A DNA stretch of 64,000 bases from Rhizobium tropici CIAT 899 (GCF_000330885.1 NC_020059.1:857001-921000), one strand, 5' to 3'; positions 28,721-38,902 are shown, numbered from the stretch's first letter. Notes: a model not told the origin generated them from the letters alone. Program-made: numbers and translations.

Positions 28721-28755
28721 GGCCCGGCCGTGGCTTGCCACGGCCGGGCCTTTTT
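28721..28755. terminator. Strong terminator after cfa
   Basis: A perfect 13-bp GC stem (GGCCCGGCCGTGG with its complement) around the loop CTTG, followed by TTTTT. It lies 26 bp after the cfa stop and 23 bp before the end of the convergent lipoprotein gene. Confidence 0.93.
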
Positions 28756-28778
28756 ATGCCCGCACGTCGCTACGATCG

Positions 28779-29213
28779 CTATCTGCCAACATGGACGGTA
28801 AAGGTACCGTCTTGCACCGTGCCATCGGTGTTCAGCCCCGTAAGGCGCAGGGTGAACTGGTCGGTGCCCGCAAAACCAGGGTTCGGCGTGTAGTAGACGA
28901 TATTGCCTTGGACCGTCTTGCCCGAGCATAGGTAGGCAGTGCTGTCTTTCGAAAACTTCGCTGTGACCGGCCCGTGCTCGACGTCAACCTTGCCGTGGGC
29001 AGGCTGCTTGATGACGCCCGTATAGGGAAATCCTGCAAAGGTGCAGTCCTGTTTCACAAGCGAAGCAGTCGTCACCTTCGTCTTTTTGCCAGGCGCCGCT
29101 CTTCCCGAAAACTGGCTTTGCTTTGCTCCGCCGATCGGAGTGCCGACGCAGCCGGAAAGCGCCATGCCGGCAGTCAGGATCAGACCTAGGGAGATCAGAG
29201 ATATGCTCTTCAT
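28779..29213 (-). CDS. Small lipoprotein with Ig-like repeat fold
   Basis: 144 aa. The signal ends in the lipobox LSGC (Cys at about 22), so the mature protein is a lipid-anchored envelope protein. The rest resembles a bacterial Ig/cadherin-like beta domain: VIKQPAHGKVDVE, VQGNIVYYTPNPGFAGTDQFTLRL. Such domains often bind ligands or other envelope proteins; no specific role can be assigned. Two further cysteines (CTFAGF and LCSGK) may form a disulfide. Confidence 0.78.
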   Translation of the reverse strand: MKSISLISLGLILTAGMALSGCVGTPIGGAKQSQFSGRAAPGKKTKVTTASLVKQDCTFAGFPYTGVIKQPAHGKVDVEHGPVTAKFSKDSTAYLCSGKTVQGNIVYYTPNPGFAGTDQFTLRLTGLNTDGTVQDGTFTVHVGR

Positions 29214-29481
29214 TCGTTTCTCATCTTTTGAAATTGGGGGCTATGAGATGGCGGGCACTTGGCAATTACAGCCATTACCCACGATTGAACATGTATACAG
29301 AAATTAAATCAATGCGATAGGCGGCCGCATGTCGAGCGGCGTCCGAATTGAACCAAGATGAATTTGATGTTCTGATCGAATTCGTCGTCTTGTGGTTAAG
29401 GGAGCGGTAACGCGATCCGCATAATTTGCAGCAACTCTCGGGTCGTAAGGCCCTTTGTATTGCGTATCATGGAGTTGCAGT

Positions 29482-30291
29482 GTGTTTGCAAAGTCGCGTT
29501 TTCTTTTCATTTTCGGCCTCTCCGTCACTTGTGCCGGCGCTGCCGAGGCTGGCGATGGCCAGCATTTGTGGTCGGGTGACTGGTACTTAAGCGTCGGTGC
29601 GGCCGGTTTCTCGGCACCGAAGTTCGAAGGCGGCAAGCACAACAAGCTGCAATGGTCGCCGCTCGTGTCTATCGGCCGGCAAGGCCCGGGCCCGCGCTTT
29701 TCCTCGCGCAACGACAATCCGTCCTTTGCCCTGATCGAAAGCGATGCATTCCGCGTCGGCATCGTCGGCAAATTCGTGCCGAGCCGCGACAGCGGCGATG
29801 GGCGCGAGCTCAAGGGGCTGAAGAAGGTCAAGTGGGGTGTGGAAGCCGGCGGTTTTGCCGAAGCCTATCCGACAGACTGGTTGCGTGCTCGCGTCGAAGT
29901 TCGCCAGGGTATTCGTGCCCATAGCGGCGTCGTCGCCGATGCCGCGGTCGATGCCTTTACCGACATCACGCCGGAGCTGCGCGCCTCCGCCGGTCCGCGC
30001 ATGACGCTCGCCAGCAGCGATTATTTCGACACCTATTACGGCGTCAATGCGCGCCAATCGGCTGCTTCCGGCCTCAGCGGCTACAAGCCCGGCGGCGGCG
30101 TCAAATCCGTCGGCTTCGGCGGCGCCCTGACCTGGAAGGCCTCTCAGAACTGGACCACCAGCACCTTCCTCGAATATACCCGGCTCACCGGCCCTGCCGC
30201 CGACAGCAGCCTCGTGCGTGAGCGTGGCGACCGCAACCAGCTGCTGATCGGCGTTTCCGCCAGCTACAAGTTCAATTTCACGATGAACTGA
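29482..30291 (+). CDS. MipA/OmpV family outer membrane protein
   Basis: 269 aa with a signal peptide (FAKSRFLFIFGLSVTCAGAAEA). The beta-strand-rich body includes WSGDWYLSVGAAGFSAPKFEG, DFDTYYGVNARQSA-like sections and a C-terminal ASYKFNF strand, as in MipA/OmpV outer-membrane barrels. GTG is taken as start because GGAG lies 7 bases upstream; an earlier TTG at 29455 would add nine residues. These proteins scaffold murein enzymes or form small barrels. Same strand as ubiA, 74 bp apart, but probably unrelated. Confidence 0.8.
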   Translation: MFAKSRFLFIFGLSVTCAGAAEAGDGQHLWSGDWYLSVGAAGFSAPKFEGGKHNKLQWSPLVSIGRQGPGPRFSSRNDNPSFALIESDAFRVGIVGKFVPSRDSGDGRELKGLKKVKWGVEAGGFAEAYPTDWLRARVEVRQGIRAHSGVVADAAVDAFTDITPELRASAGPRMTLASSDYFDTYYGVNARQSAASGLSGYKPGGGVKSVGFGGALTWKASQNWTTSTFLEYTRLTGPAADSSLVRERGDRNQLLIGVSASYKFNFTMN

Positions 30292-30365
30292 GCAACGGGC
30301 GAGGTCATGTCTCGTCATGGCCTCGCCGCTTGACCTCGGGTGCCGGATGTCACTACTACTCGCCT

Positions 30366-31328
30366 ATGCAAAACACAGGCGACATCAACGGGCGCGTCGC
30401 TGACGCGCCATCCGGCAACTGGGTCTACCGCGTTCTGCCCCCGACGCTTTGGCCATACGCCCAGCTTGCACGCTGGGACAGGCCGATCGGCTGGCAGCTG
30501 CTGATGTGGCCATGCTTCTGGTCCGTGGCACTTGCGGCCAATGCCTCCGTCGCCTCGGGGCAGGGCTCTCCCGGATTCGTGGTGATCTATCACCTCTTCC
30601 TCTATTTCGTCGGCGCCGTCGCAATGCGTGGCGCCGGCTGTGCCTATAATGACCTCGTCGACCACGAGATCGACATGTCCGTGGCGCGCACGCGCTCGCG
30701 CCCGCTGCCATCGGGCCGCGTAACGCGCCTGCAGGCCAAGGTATTCATCGCATTGCAGGCTCTGGTCGGCCTGCTGGTGCTGCTGCAGTTCAATTGGTTT
30801 GCCGTCGCGCTCGGTGTCCTGTCGCTCGGCATCGTTGCGCTCTACCCCTTTGCCAAGCGCTTTACCGACTGGCCGCAATTCTTCCTTGGCCTTGCCTTTT
30901 CCTGGGGTGCGCTGATGGGATGGGCGGGTCTCTTCGGCAGCCTGTCGCTTGCCTCGATCGTGCTCTATCTCGCAGCCATCCTCTGGACCATCGGCTACGA
31001 TACGATTTACGCGCATCAGGACAAGGAGGATGACGAGCTGATCGGCGTGCGCTCGACCGCCCGTCTTTTCGGCGATCAGACGCGCCTCTGGCTGATCGGA
31101 CTCTATGGCGCGACGCTGCTGCTGCTGCTGCTATCTTTTGCGCTTGTCGGAACAAGCTGGCTCGCTTATCTCGGCCTGGTGGTCGCCGGCGGCATGTTCG
31201 CCTATCAGATCGCAGTGCTCGACATCAACGACGGCGAGCAATGCCTGGCCTTGTTCAAATCGAACAATCGGGTCGGGCTGATTATCTTCGCCGGCCTTTT
31301 CCTGTCGTTCCTGTTTCTCGCTCCCTGA
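30366..31328 (+). CDS. ubiA: 4-hydroxybenzoate polyprenyltransferase
   Basis: 320 aa, integral membrane enzyme that attaches the polyprenyl tail to 4-hydroxybenzoate in ubiquinone synthesis. The two Asp-rich motifs are NDLVDHEID (about 98-106) and YDTIYAHQDKEDD (about 219-231), with eight or nine hydrophobic segments between. The ATG at 30366 is used; a TTG 36 bases earlier is possible. The polyprenyl donor is made by the synthase at 8.7-9.7 kb. A hairpin follows. Confidence 0.95.
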   Translation: MQNTGDINGRVADAPSGNWVYRVLPPTLWPYAQLARWDRPIGWQLLMWPCFWSVALAANASVASGQGSPGFVVIYHLFLYFVGAVAMRGAGCAYNDLVDHEIDMSVARTRSRPLPSGRVTRLQAKVFIALQALVGLLVLLQFNWFAVALGVLSLGIVALYPFAKRFTDWPQFFLGLAFSWGALMGWAGLFGSLSLASIVLYLAAILWTIGYDTIYAHQDKEDDELIGVRSTARLFGDQTRLWLIGLYGATLLLLLLSFALVGTSWLAYLGLVVAGGMFAYQIAVLDINDGEQCLALFKSNNRVGLIIFAGLFLSFLFLAP

Positions 31329-31337
31329 GGACGAAAC

Positions 31338-31374
31338 GACATCGGCCGCGAGGTTGTTTCCCGCGGCCGATGTC
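31338..31374. terminator. Perfect hairpin between convergent ubiA and DUF6101 genes
   Basis: A 13-bp perfect stem (GACATCGGCCGCG and its complement) with an 11-base loop (AGGTTGTTTCC). There is no T-tract on either side, so it may act as a weak, Rho-assisted or mRNA 3'-end stabilising structure. Confidence 0.6.
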
Positions 31375-31402
31375 AAGGGTCTTAGTTTCAGGTCGGATCG
31401 GC

Positions 31403-31969
31403 TCAATGCCTTGCGATGATCTCGCGGCCCTGGATCTTCATCTTGATGCCGAGCTTGCCCGTCGTGCGACGCACGAGGAAGCGGGGGCGGCGGTTTGCGA
31501 AGTAGGAATGGCGGCGACGCGGCTGGCTGTCCTGCGAGCGGACGCCGCCGAGATGTTCTTCCAGCGGACGGGCAACGCCGTCGGCTTCGATCATCAGCAT
31601 GGGAATACGGAAGGCTTCCGACCAGGAGCGCCAGTCGGCGGCGATATCGCTCAAGTCATGAGCGACGAGAAGGGGGATGCAGAGATCCGGATCGGAGTGA
31701 TGCAGTTCCAGCGTGACGGTGACTTCGCCATCGCCATGGTCGATGGCGCGGGCTGCAACACCCTTGAATGCACGCTTGGGCAAGGCGACGGACAGCGGCA
31801 GGCCGCTGGACGGCAGGATCTTGCGCAGCACTGCGCCGCGCTCGTCGATCGTAATGGTGACGTCACCCTCGGCACCTCGCATGGCATAGCTGACCTGTTG
31901 CGGGAAGCGCGCCGGATCAAGCCGCAGTGTGGTTCCAGCCCAGTCGGGCTTCAGGACGGTATTAGTCAT
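31403..31969 (-). CDS. DUF6101-like conserved hypothetical protein
   Basis: 188 aa. Apart from an N-terminal MTNTVLKPDWAGTTLRLDP there is a beta-rich centre (VTITIDERGAVLRKIL, EVTVTLELHHSDPDLCIPL) and a strongly basic C-terminus (RRRHSYFANRRPRFLVRR) that could bind nucleic acid or phospholipid. The DUF6101 name is from memory of rhizobial homologues and is not certain. GTAGAGAAATCG precedes the ATG. Convergent with ubiA. Confidence 0.65.
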   Translation of the reverse strand: MTNTVLKPDWAGTTLRLDPARFPQQVSYAMRGAEGDVTITIDERGAVLRKILPSSGLPLSVALPKRAFKGVAARAIDHGDGEVTVTLELHHSDPDLCIPLLVAHDLSDIAADWRSWSEAFRIPMLMIEADGVARPLEEHLGGVRSQDSQPRRRHSYFANRRPRFLVRRTTGKLGIKMKIQGREIIARH

Positions 31970-32287
31970 CGATTTCTCTACCCTTGCTTTACCTGAGAGC
32001 CGGTTGTTCCGGTCTTCTCTCGGAGAACTTTTGTCCTCTCGTTGTTGGGCAGATTAGGCACCGTCCCTTCCAGACAGCTTAAAAATCGAGGTTAAGAAAA
32101 CTTTGCGTCCTCAAATGGTTAGCAAAGTTGAATGCATCAGGGTTTCCATAAGGTGAATACAGGGCAGGGTGGTGCATCGATACGGTGCACGCATTGGGTG
32201 AGTGCCTGTAAGTCTCGGGTAAGGTTTATATGAAATAATGTCAGCCAGATTCGCCGCTTTTATTAGAGATCTATTGGGATTCTGCTG
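31970..32287. other. Intergenic region, no gene recognised
   Basis: 318 bp of divergent spacer between the DUF6101-like gene and the DUF1217 gene. It contains an AT-rich stretch around 32080-32110 and no convincing reading frame or hairpin. Promoters of both flanking genes probably lie here. A short TTCTGCTG segment precedes the DUF1217 start, which has no strong ribosome site. Confidence 0.55.
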
Positions 32288-34804
32288 ATGATTTCCACTT
32301 ATCTTGGTTATACGATCGCAACCAGAGATATGACGACGTCCCTCAATCAGGTGGCGCAGCAGTCGCAAAACAAGCGCTCGATCGACTATTACAATGCCAA
32401 TATCGGCAAAGTAAAAGACGTCGACAGCTTCCTGAATGACTATCAGTTATACAGTTATGCGATGGAAGCCTACGGGCTTTCCGACATGACCTATGCCAAG
32501 GCCTTTATGAAACAGGTCTTGACCAGCGACCTCAGCGACTCCAGCAGTTTCGCCAATAAGCTCACCGATCCGCGCTATAAGGAATTCGCTGCGGCGTTCA
32601 ATTTCGGCACGAGCGCGACGGGCTCGACGAATACCGCGCAAACCAGCACGCAGGAAGATGACCTCATCGGGCTTTACCAACAGTCGTTTACGAATGAGGA
32701 GACGTCGGCGGCGACCGAAACGAGCTATTACAGCCAGAACATCGCCTCGGTTAAGACGGTTGATGACCTGCTCGGCAATACCCGCCTGCGCAATTACGTG
32801 CTGCAGGCCTATGGCATCGATCCGACCTATGTATCGAACTCGGCTCTGAAGCAGATGCTGACCAGCGATCCCAGCGATCCGAACAGCTACGTCAATCAGA
32901 ACGGCAGCGCCGCCGACAAGGCTCTGGTGGCGGAATTCAATTTCAATGCCGACGGCACGGTCAAGACATCGACGCCGGATGGCGACACGGCCTATTACCA
33001 GGCCAATATCGGCAACATCACGTCGGTCGACCAGCTGACGTCCAATCCGCAACTGTTCCAATACGTCAAGACGGCTTTCAATATCCCGTCCTACATCACC
33101 GCGGATCAGTTCAATGCATCGGCCAAGGATGCCGCTACCGCGAGTTCAAACGGGCTGACCGCCGTCATGGCCGAGTTCAATTTCCAAAGCGACGGCACCG
33201 TCGCATCCGGCTCGCAGGCGCAGACGTCCGGCCAGATAAGCGCCACCACGGCCGGCTATACCGCGAACTATCCGGGTGGGCCGCAGACGCTCAGCCAACA
33301 GGCCGATGTGATGAGCGCCTATAATTTCACCGTGCCCTCGTTCGTTACGAGCGTCGGCGCGGCCGATAACGATCTCTATTACAAGAATCATATCGGCTCC
33401 ATTACGTCGGTCGACCAGCTGACATCGGACACGCGTCTCTTCGATTACATCAAGACGGCCTACGGCATCGATCCGACGACGCCTGCCGCCGTCTTCAAGA
33501 ACGCCTTCGCCGATCCGACGACCGCCGCCATCTTCGGCCTGACTTACGCCGTCTCCCAGTTCAATTTCCAGTCGGACGGGACGCTTGCTTCCGGCCAGAC
33601 GGCGCAGTCCCAAAGCGAGATCGATGCGGCCTCCAAGGCCTATATGAGCAACTACCTGTCGTCGCAGTCGAACCTGAATACGGATGCGGTCAACAACTAC
33701 AAGAACCGCATCGCCGACGTGAAGACCATCAAGGATTTCTTTGCGAGCAACACCTCCGACAGCAGCGCCGCCAATGACAGCGCGCCGGAGCTCTATCAGA
33801 TGGCGCTGCGCGCCTATGGAATCGGTGAAAACGAAGTCACGAAGTCACAGCTGACCAGGATTCTCGAAAGCGATCCCTATGATGCGAAGAGCTACGTCAA
33901 CTCGCTCAAGGATTCCCGGTTCACCGCGCTTGCCAAGGCGTTCAATTTCGACAGCAAAGGCAATCTGAAAGCGCCGGTGCAGTCCCTGTCGCAGACGCAG
34001 ATCAACAGCTATATCTCGCAATATTCCAGCCACAGCACGGCGGGACTGTCGGGCGCCGAACTGACCAAGGCCAACAACGACGCCAAGACAGCCGGCACCT
34101 ATTTCGCCTCCAACATCGTCAAGGTGACCAGCGTCACGGGTCTGCTGGCCGACAGCAAACTTACGAATTTCATCCTGACGGCTAACGGTATCGATCCGAA
34201 GACGGTCGATACGGCGACGCTGAAGAAAGCTTTCGCTTCCGATCCGTCCGATGCGAAGAGCTTCATCAATACGGCTGACGGTGCCAAGTTCAAGAGTATC
34301 GTCGAGGCGTTCAATTTCGGCACCGACGGCAACCTGACCGACAGCAAGCTCGGCACGGCGCAAAATCAGGGCGCGCTTTCAGCGACCAATGATCTCTTCC
34401 TGCATCAGACGCTGGAAGATCAGCAAGGTGACAGCAATCCCGGCGTACGCCTGGCGCTTTATTTCCAGCGCAAGGCGCCTGATATCAATTCGATCTACGA
34501 CATCATGGGTGATGCCGCCCTTTATGAGGTCGTTACCACCACCTTCAATCTGCCGAGCTCGATCTCCAACATGGACGTCGATACCCAGGCCAAGATGCTC
34601 GGCAATTTCATCAATGTGAGCGACCTGCACGATCCCGACAAGCTCAATCGGCTGCTGCAGCGATTCTCGGCCATGTACGACCTGCAGAACAATACGACCT
34701 CCTCAACATCCCCTGCGCTTTCGATTCTGACGAGTTCCTCCCCGGGCGTAGGTATCAGCGCCGATACGCTGCTTTCCATCGCGCAGCTGTCCTCATCGCG
34801 CTAA
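32288..34804 (+). CDS. Long DUF1217 repeat protein
   Basis: 838 aa. Six units share one pattern: YY..NI..V..V..LL....L..Y.L.AYGID...V....LK..L.SDPSD..SY.N........ALA..FNF. They lie at about residues 33-108, 146-223, 234-303, 362-431, 468-558 and 603-681, with a more diverged block at about 700-800. DUF1217 proteins of rhizobia are linked to flagellar gene clusters, and the N-terminus MISTYLGYTIATRDMTTSLN resembles the start of secreted axial proteins. There is no Sec signal. Here no flagellar gene is adjacent. Function unknown; a secreted or structural role is inferred. Confidence 0.82.
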   Translation: MISTYLGYTIATRDMTTSLNQVAQQSQNKRSIDYYNANIGKVKDVDSFLNDYQLYSYAMEAYGLSDMTYAKAFMKQVLTSDLSDSSSFANKLTDPRYKEFAAAFNFGTSATGSTNTAQTSTQEDDLIGLYQQSFTNEETSAATETSYYSQNIASVKTVDDLLGNTRLRNYVLQAYGIDPTYVSNSALKQMLTSDPSDPNSYVNQNGSAADKALVAEFNFNADGTVKTSTPDGDTAYYQANIGNITSVDQLTSNPQLFQYVKTAFNIPSYITADQFNASAKDAATASSNGLTAVMAEFNFQSDGTVASGSQAQTSGQISATTAGYTANYPGGPQTLSQQADVMSAYNFTVPSFVTSVGAADNDLYYKNHIGSITSVDQLTSDTRLFDYIKTAYGIDPTTPAAVFKNAFADPTTAAIFGLTYAVSQFNFQSDGTLASGQTAQSQSEIDAASKAYMSNYLSSQSNLNTDAVNNYKNRIADVKTIKDFFASNTSDSSAANDSAPELYQMALRAYGIGENEVTKSQLTRILESDPYDAKSYVNSLKDSRFTALAKAFNFDSKGNLKAPVQSLSQTQINSYISQYSSHSTAGLSGAELTKANNDAKTAGTYFASNIVKVTSVTGLLADSKLTNFILTANGIDPKTVDTATLKKAFASDPSDAKSFINTADGAKFKSIVEAFNFGTDGNLTDSKLGTAQNQGALSATNDLFLHQTLEDQQGDSNPGVRLALYFQRKAPDINSIYDIMGDAALYEVVTTTFNLPSSISNMDVDTQAKMLGNFINVSDLHDPDKLNRLLQRFSAMYDLQNNTTSSTSPALSILTSSSPGVGISADTLLSIAQLSSSR

Positions 34805-35023
34805 CGGGCCTGACAAAAAATTTAACCTGTCTCATTGCCGCACTTCCGTGCGGATGAGCTGCGTCATGCCCTTGTTTCCACAGAGATTTCGAGAATATTC
34901 GGACATATTTTCCGGGTGCGGAATGGCTGCTTTCCACAAGCGCAGGAAGGAACTTATTAACCATCCCTGCCCTATTCGATTTGAGAAGCCAACGGCAATA
35001 TCAATGACTGGGTTGCAGGTCTC

Positions 35024-37981
35024 ATGCGTCTTTCCCGAACGACACTTTCCAATGCCTCGCAAGGCGTCCAGCCGGAGGGCGATCTCGACCCGGAGCAGGC
35101 GGCCGAAGGGGCGCGCCGTGCCGAGCAGATCGCGGCTCGCCGCGCGTTCCTGGAAGAGAAGATCCGCAACGCCCGCGAAGCCAAGCGCAAGGCTGAAGAG
35201 CAGCGTCACGCCGAGGAAAGGCGCCTTGCCGAAGAGGTGAGGAAGCGCACCGCCGCGGCCCCGCCGCCTGTTGTGGAGGCGCTGCAGGCCGCCGCCGTTA
35301 CCAGCGAGCAGGAAATGCCGATTCTGCCGCAGGGGATCTCCGCGGAAGATCTCGCATCGCCCGGCTGGCAGAATGCCTTCCTGATGGGGCCGAATGTGCG
35401 CTTCACCCGCACCCGCGAAAATGAAATTATCAGCCGCCGCCCGCCTGCCGAGCCGAAGGCTGAGATCCGGCCGCAGGCTTCCGCGCACGCCGCGATGCGG
35501 GTCATGGAGCCGCCCGCCGTCGAGGCTCCGGTCGCCGCCGTCATTCAGCAGCCGATGCAATCATCAGAGTTTCATCTGCCGGCACTCGAAGACATGCCGC
35601 TGGTGGTGGAAGGCTATATTCCGACAGTGATTCAGAATTCCCCGGCAACCGAGCCGGACGCATTGGAGATGACCGTTATCGCTACCGCATTCTCGAAAGC
35701 TCCTGCGATCGCGCTGGATGCTTCCCCTGTTCAGTCAACTGTTCCCGAGTCCCTAGCCGCGCCTGTGGTCGAGTCGCGTCTTGTCCATCTTTCCGATTTT
35801 GCCTTCTGGGATGCGATGCCGTTCGATGGCGAATTCGTTTCCGCCCTCAAGGGCGAGTCGAAGCAGCCGGCGACGCCCAAGCCGGAGGTCGATGCCGAAT
35901 CGATCATCGCCAAGTTCCGCGTCGTCGAGTGCCGCCGCCCGGCAGCTGCGGTCGAGCCGCAGCCCGTTGTGGTGCCGTCTCCAGCAGTCGGGATCGCAGC
36001 TCACGTCGAAACTGTTTCCAGATTGTCAGCAGCAGATATCAGCACGCCGGCCATGGACGAGCTTGCCGCGCTTGAGGCTGCCGTTCTGGCCGCCGTCGTC
36101 GAGGCGGCCGACGTCATCGTCGAAGCACCTGCTGCCGAGCCGCAGACGGTGGTGGCGCTAGCCGAAACATTCGTGCCGCCCGCTTTCGTAACCGCCGTCT
36201 ATGGTGCCGAAGCTGAAACCCGGCCCGCGCCTGTCATGGTCGTGGCGCCGATGCCGACGAAGGCCACCGCGCCGGCTGCTGCCCAACCGGTCGCCAAGGC
36301 TGCGCCGACGATCCCCGCAGTCGAAGCCGCTGCTCAGCGCCTGATCGACGCACCGCCATCGCGGATCTCGCCGCGCCGGCCCGCATCGCTGACGCCGCCT
36401 GAATGGCGGCCGATCGCCCGCACCGCTGACGGCGAATACGAGCTGCCGCCGCGCGAACTGCTACAGGAACCTGCCGTTCGTTCCGGCGTGATCATGACGC
36501 AGGAAACGCTGGAGCAGAATGCCGGCCTGCTGGAAAGCGTGCTCGAGGATTTCGGTGTCAAGGGCGAGATCATCCATGTCCGCCCCGGCCCCGTTGTCAC
36601 GCTCTATGAATTCGAGCCGGCGCCCGGCGTCAAATCCTCGCGCGTCATCAACCTCGCAGACGATATCGCCCGCTCGATGTCGGCTCTCTCGGCGCGCGTC
36701 GCCGTCGTTCCGGGCCGCAACGTCATCGGGATCGAACTGCCGAACGTCAACCGCGAGACCGTCTATTTCCGCGAGATGATCGATTCGCCCGATTTCGAGA
36801 AGAGCGGGTACAAGCTGGCGCTCGGCCTCGGCAAGACCATCGGCGGCGAGCCCGTCATCGCGGAACTCGCGAAGATGCCGCATCTACTCGTCGCCGGTAC
36901 CACCGGCTCAGGCAAGTCGGTCGCGATCAACACGATGATCCTGTCGCTGCTCTACCGCATGACGCCGGAACAGTGCCGCCTGATCATGGTCGATCCGAAG
37001 ATGCTGGAACTCTCTGTCTATGACGGTATCCCGCATCTGCTGACCCCTGTCGTCACCGATCCGAAGAAGGCCGTTATGGCGCTGAAATGGGCGGTGCGCG
37101 AGATGGAGGATCGCTACAAGAAGATGTCGCGCCTCGGCGTGCGCAATATCGACGGCTACAACAGCCGCGTCGCCTCCGCCAAGGAAAAGGGTGAGACGAT
37201 CCACGTCATGGTCCAGACCGGCTTCGACAAGGGCACGGGTGCCCCGATCGAAGAGCAACAGGAAATGGACCTGACGCCGATGCCGTATATCGTCGTCATC
37301 GTCGACGAAATGGCCGACCTGATGATGGTCGCCGGCAAGGAGATCGAAGGTGCGATCCAGCGTCTGGCGCAGATGGCGCGCGCCGCCGGCATCCATCTGA
37401 TCATGGCGACGCAGCGTCCTTCGGTCGATGTCATCACCGGCACGATCAAGGCGAACTTCCCGACCCGCATCTCCTTCCAGGTCACGTCGAAGATCGACAG
37501 CCGCACCATCCTCGGCGAGCAGGGTGCCGAACAGCTCCTCGGCCAGGGCGACATGCTGCACATGGCCGGCGGCGGCCGCATCTCCCGTGTTCACGGCCCC
37601 TTCGTGTCCGACGAGGAAGTCGAGAAGGTCGTGGCGCACCTGAAGCTGCAGGGCCGTCCGGAATATCTCGACACGGTTACCGCCGACGAGGACGAGGAAG
37701 ACGAGGAAGAAGATACGGCTGTCTTTGACAAGGGCGCGATTGCCTCGGAAGACGGCGACGATCTCTACGAACAGGCGATCAAGGTGGTCATGCGCGACAA
37801 GAAGTGCTCGACTTCCTACATCCAGCGCCGCCTCGGCATCGGCTACAACCGCGCTGCCTCGCTCGTCGAGCGCATGGAAAAGGACGGCCTGGTCGGCCCC
37901 GCCAACCATGTCGGCAAACGCGAGATCATCACCGGCAACCGCAATGGCGGCGGCAATTCGGGTCAGGAAGACTTCGATTGA
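35024..37981 (+). CDS. ftsK: FtsK/SpoIIIE-type DNA translocase without N-terminal membrane domain
   Basis: 985 aa. The N-terminal half has no membrane helix: it is a basic coiled coil (about 24-80, [17 protein letters not shown]...[11 protein letters not shown]) and then a long Ala/Pro/Val-rich linker to about residue 490. The motor follows: the 520-600 alpha region, Walker A GTTGSGKS (625-632), Walker [11 protein letters not shown] (about 758-767). The gamma (KOPS-binding winged-helix) domain is at about 912-970 ([33 protein letters not shown]). FtsK moves chromosome ends to dif at division. Lack of the four-helix anchor suggests a soluble paralogue; a membrane-anchored copy may exist elsewhere. 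A palindromic element follows. Confidence 0.93.
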   Translation: MRLSRTTLSNASQGVQPEGDLDPEQAAEGARRAEQIAARRAFLEEKIRNAREAKRKAEEQRHAEERRLAEEVRKRTAAAPPPVVEALQAAAVTSEQEMPILPQGISAEDLASPGWQNAFLMGPNVRFTRTRENEIISRRPPAEPKAEIRPQASAHAAMRVMEPPAVEAPVAAVIQQPMQSSEFHLPALEDMPLVVEGYIPTVIQNSPATEPDALEMTVIATAFSKAPAIALDASPVQSTVPESLAAPVVESRLVHLSDFAFWDAMPFDGEFVSALKGESKQPATPKPEVDAESIIAKFRVVECRRPAAAVEPQPVVVPSPAVGIAAHVETVSRLSAADISTPAMDELAALEAAVLAAVVEAADVIVEAPAAEPQTVVALAETFVPPAFVTAVYGAEAETRPAPVMVVAPMPTKATAPAAAQPVAKAAPTIPAVEAAAQRLIDAPPSRISPRRPASLTPPEWRPIARTADGEYELPPRELLQEPAVRSGVIMTQETLEQNAGLLESVLEDFGVKGEIIHVRPGPVVTLYEFEPAPGVKSSRVINLADDIARSMSALSARVAVVPGRNVIGIELPNVNRETVYFREMIDSPDFEKSGYKLALGLGKTIGGEPVIAELAKMPHLLVAGTTGSGKSVAINTMILSLLYRMTPEQCRLIMVDPKMLELSVYDGIPHLLTPVVTDPKKAVMALKWAVREMEDRYKKMSRLGVRNIDGYNSRVASAKEKGETIHVMVQTGFDKGTGAPIEEQQEMDLTPMPYIVVIVDEMADLMMVAGKEIEGAIQRLAQMARAAGIHLIMATQRPSVDVITGTIKANFPTRISFQVTSKIDSRTILGEQGAEQLLGQGDMLHMAGGGRISRVHGPFVSDEEVEKVVAHLKLQGRPEYLDTVTADEDEEDEEEDTAVFDKGAIASEDGDDLYEQAIKVVMRDKKCSTSYIQRRLGIGYNRAASLVERMEKDGLVGPANHVGKREIITGNRNGGGNSGQEDFD

Positions 37982-38027
37982 TTGGGCAGGGGGATGACGC
38001 TGGCTGCGGTCGTCGCGGAGAGTGCGC

Positions 38028-38215
38028 ACCCCCCTCTGTCGCTTTCGCGACATCTCCCCCCCATGGAGGAGATTGGTAATCCGCAGCACCTCGTCGCCTC
38101 AAACAAACATCTTGCCCGCAGAAACTGAAGCGCAATGACTTGGCGAAGCGTTGCGACATACTCCCAACAATCTCCTCCATATGGGGGAGATGTCACGTAA
38201 GTGACAGAGGGGGGT
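38028..38215. repeat. Intergenic element with long terminal inverted repeats
   Basis: About 190 bp. The left end ACCCCCCTCTGTCGCTTTCGC continues to CTCCCCCCCATGGAGGAGATTG; the right end CAATCTCCTCCATATGGGGG continues to GTCACGTAAGTGACAGAGGGGGGT. The two ends are inverted copies of each other with differences in the small hairpins, flanking about 80 bp of unique sequence (38080-38155). The middle shows no gene. It resembles rhizobial non-autonomous palindromic elements. Confidence 0.75.
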
Positions 38216-38281
38216 ATCAGAGGCTCAGTACACTGAGAGCCGATTTCTCGTTATGCGGAACGCATCACATTGATTCCGATA

Positions 38282-38833
38282 TCAAACACGCTCAAGCTTC
38301 ACATGCGGCAGCGGCGGCAACTCGACGTGAATGGCGTCATCTCGCTGCACCCGACCGCCCCTTGAGACAATACCCATGATCCCCGCCTTGCGGACCAGCC
38401 CACCATCGGCACCCTTGTCGAGCACCGCATGCAGCAGTCCCTTCTGAAAATCGTCGATCTGCTTGCAGGGATTGCGCAAGCCCGTCACCTCGACGATCGC
38501 TTCCGCGCCGATATGCAGGCGTGTGCCTTGCGGCAGCGAAAGCAGGTCTATCCCGCGGGTGGCAATATTCTCGCCCATGTCGCCCGGCGAAACGGAAAAG
38601 CCCTTTTCGGTGAGCTCGTCGAACAGCTCTTCCTGGATCAGGTGTACCTGGCGTAGATTGGGCTGGGTCGGATCGACCGCGACGCGCGAGCGATGCTTCA
38701 CCGTCACCCCCATATGCGCATCGCCTTCGACGCCAAGCCCTGTCAGCAGTTGAATATGATCCTTGGTCTGCTTGCTGAACTCGTGCACGCCGCTGCTGCT
38801 GACCGATGTCACATATATGCGCTTGTCGCCCAT
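38282..38833 (-). CDS. MOSC domain protein
   Basis: 183 aa. MOSC domains occur in molybdenum cofactor sulfurases and in YiiM/YuaD-like proteins that reduce N-hydroxylated compounds. The conserved Cys is in TGLRNPCKQID (about 124), and GDMGENIATRGIDL and GDAHMG are the other family blocks. The ATG ending at 38833 has GAAGGG seven bases before it and is preferred over one 15 bases upstream. The start is after a 69-bp gap from the FAD oxidoreductase gene on the same strand; no functional link is evident. Confidence 0.85.
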   Translation of the reverse strand: MGDKRIYVTSVSSSGVHEFSKQTKDHIQLLTGLGVEGDAHMGVTVKHRSRVAVDPTQPNLRQVHLIQEELFDELTEKGFSVSPGDMGENIATRGIDLLSLPQGTRLHIGAEAIVEVTGLRNPCKQIDDFQKGLLHAVLDKGADGGLVRKAGIMGIVSRGGRVQRDDAIHVELPPLPHVKLERV

Positions 38834-38902
38834 GCTGAACCCTTCCATGACAACCTAGATTCAGAGCGTGTCTCGCGGGCCGTTAAGGCAGCCGACCAGC
38901 TC

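Noticed and set aside
32288..34804. CRISPR-like or DNA-level repeats in the DUF1217 gene
   Set aside because: The repeats are diverged at DNA level and unequal in length; they are protein domain repeats.
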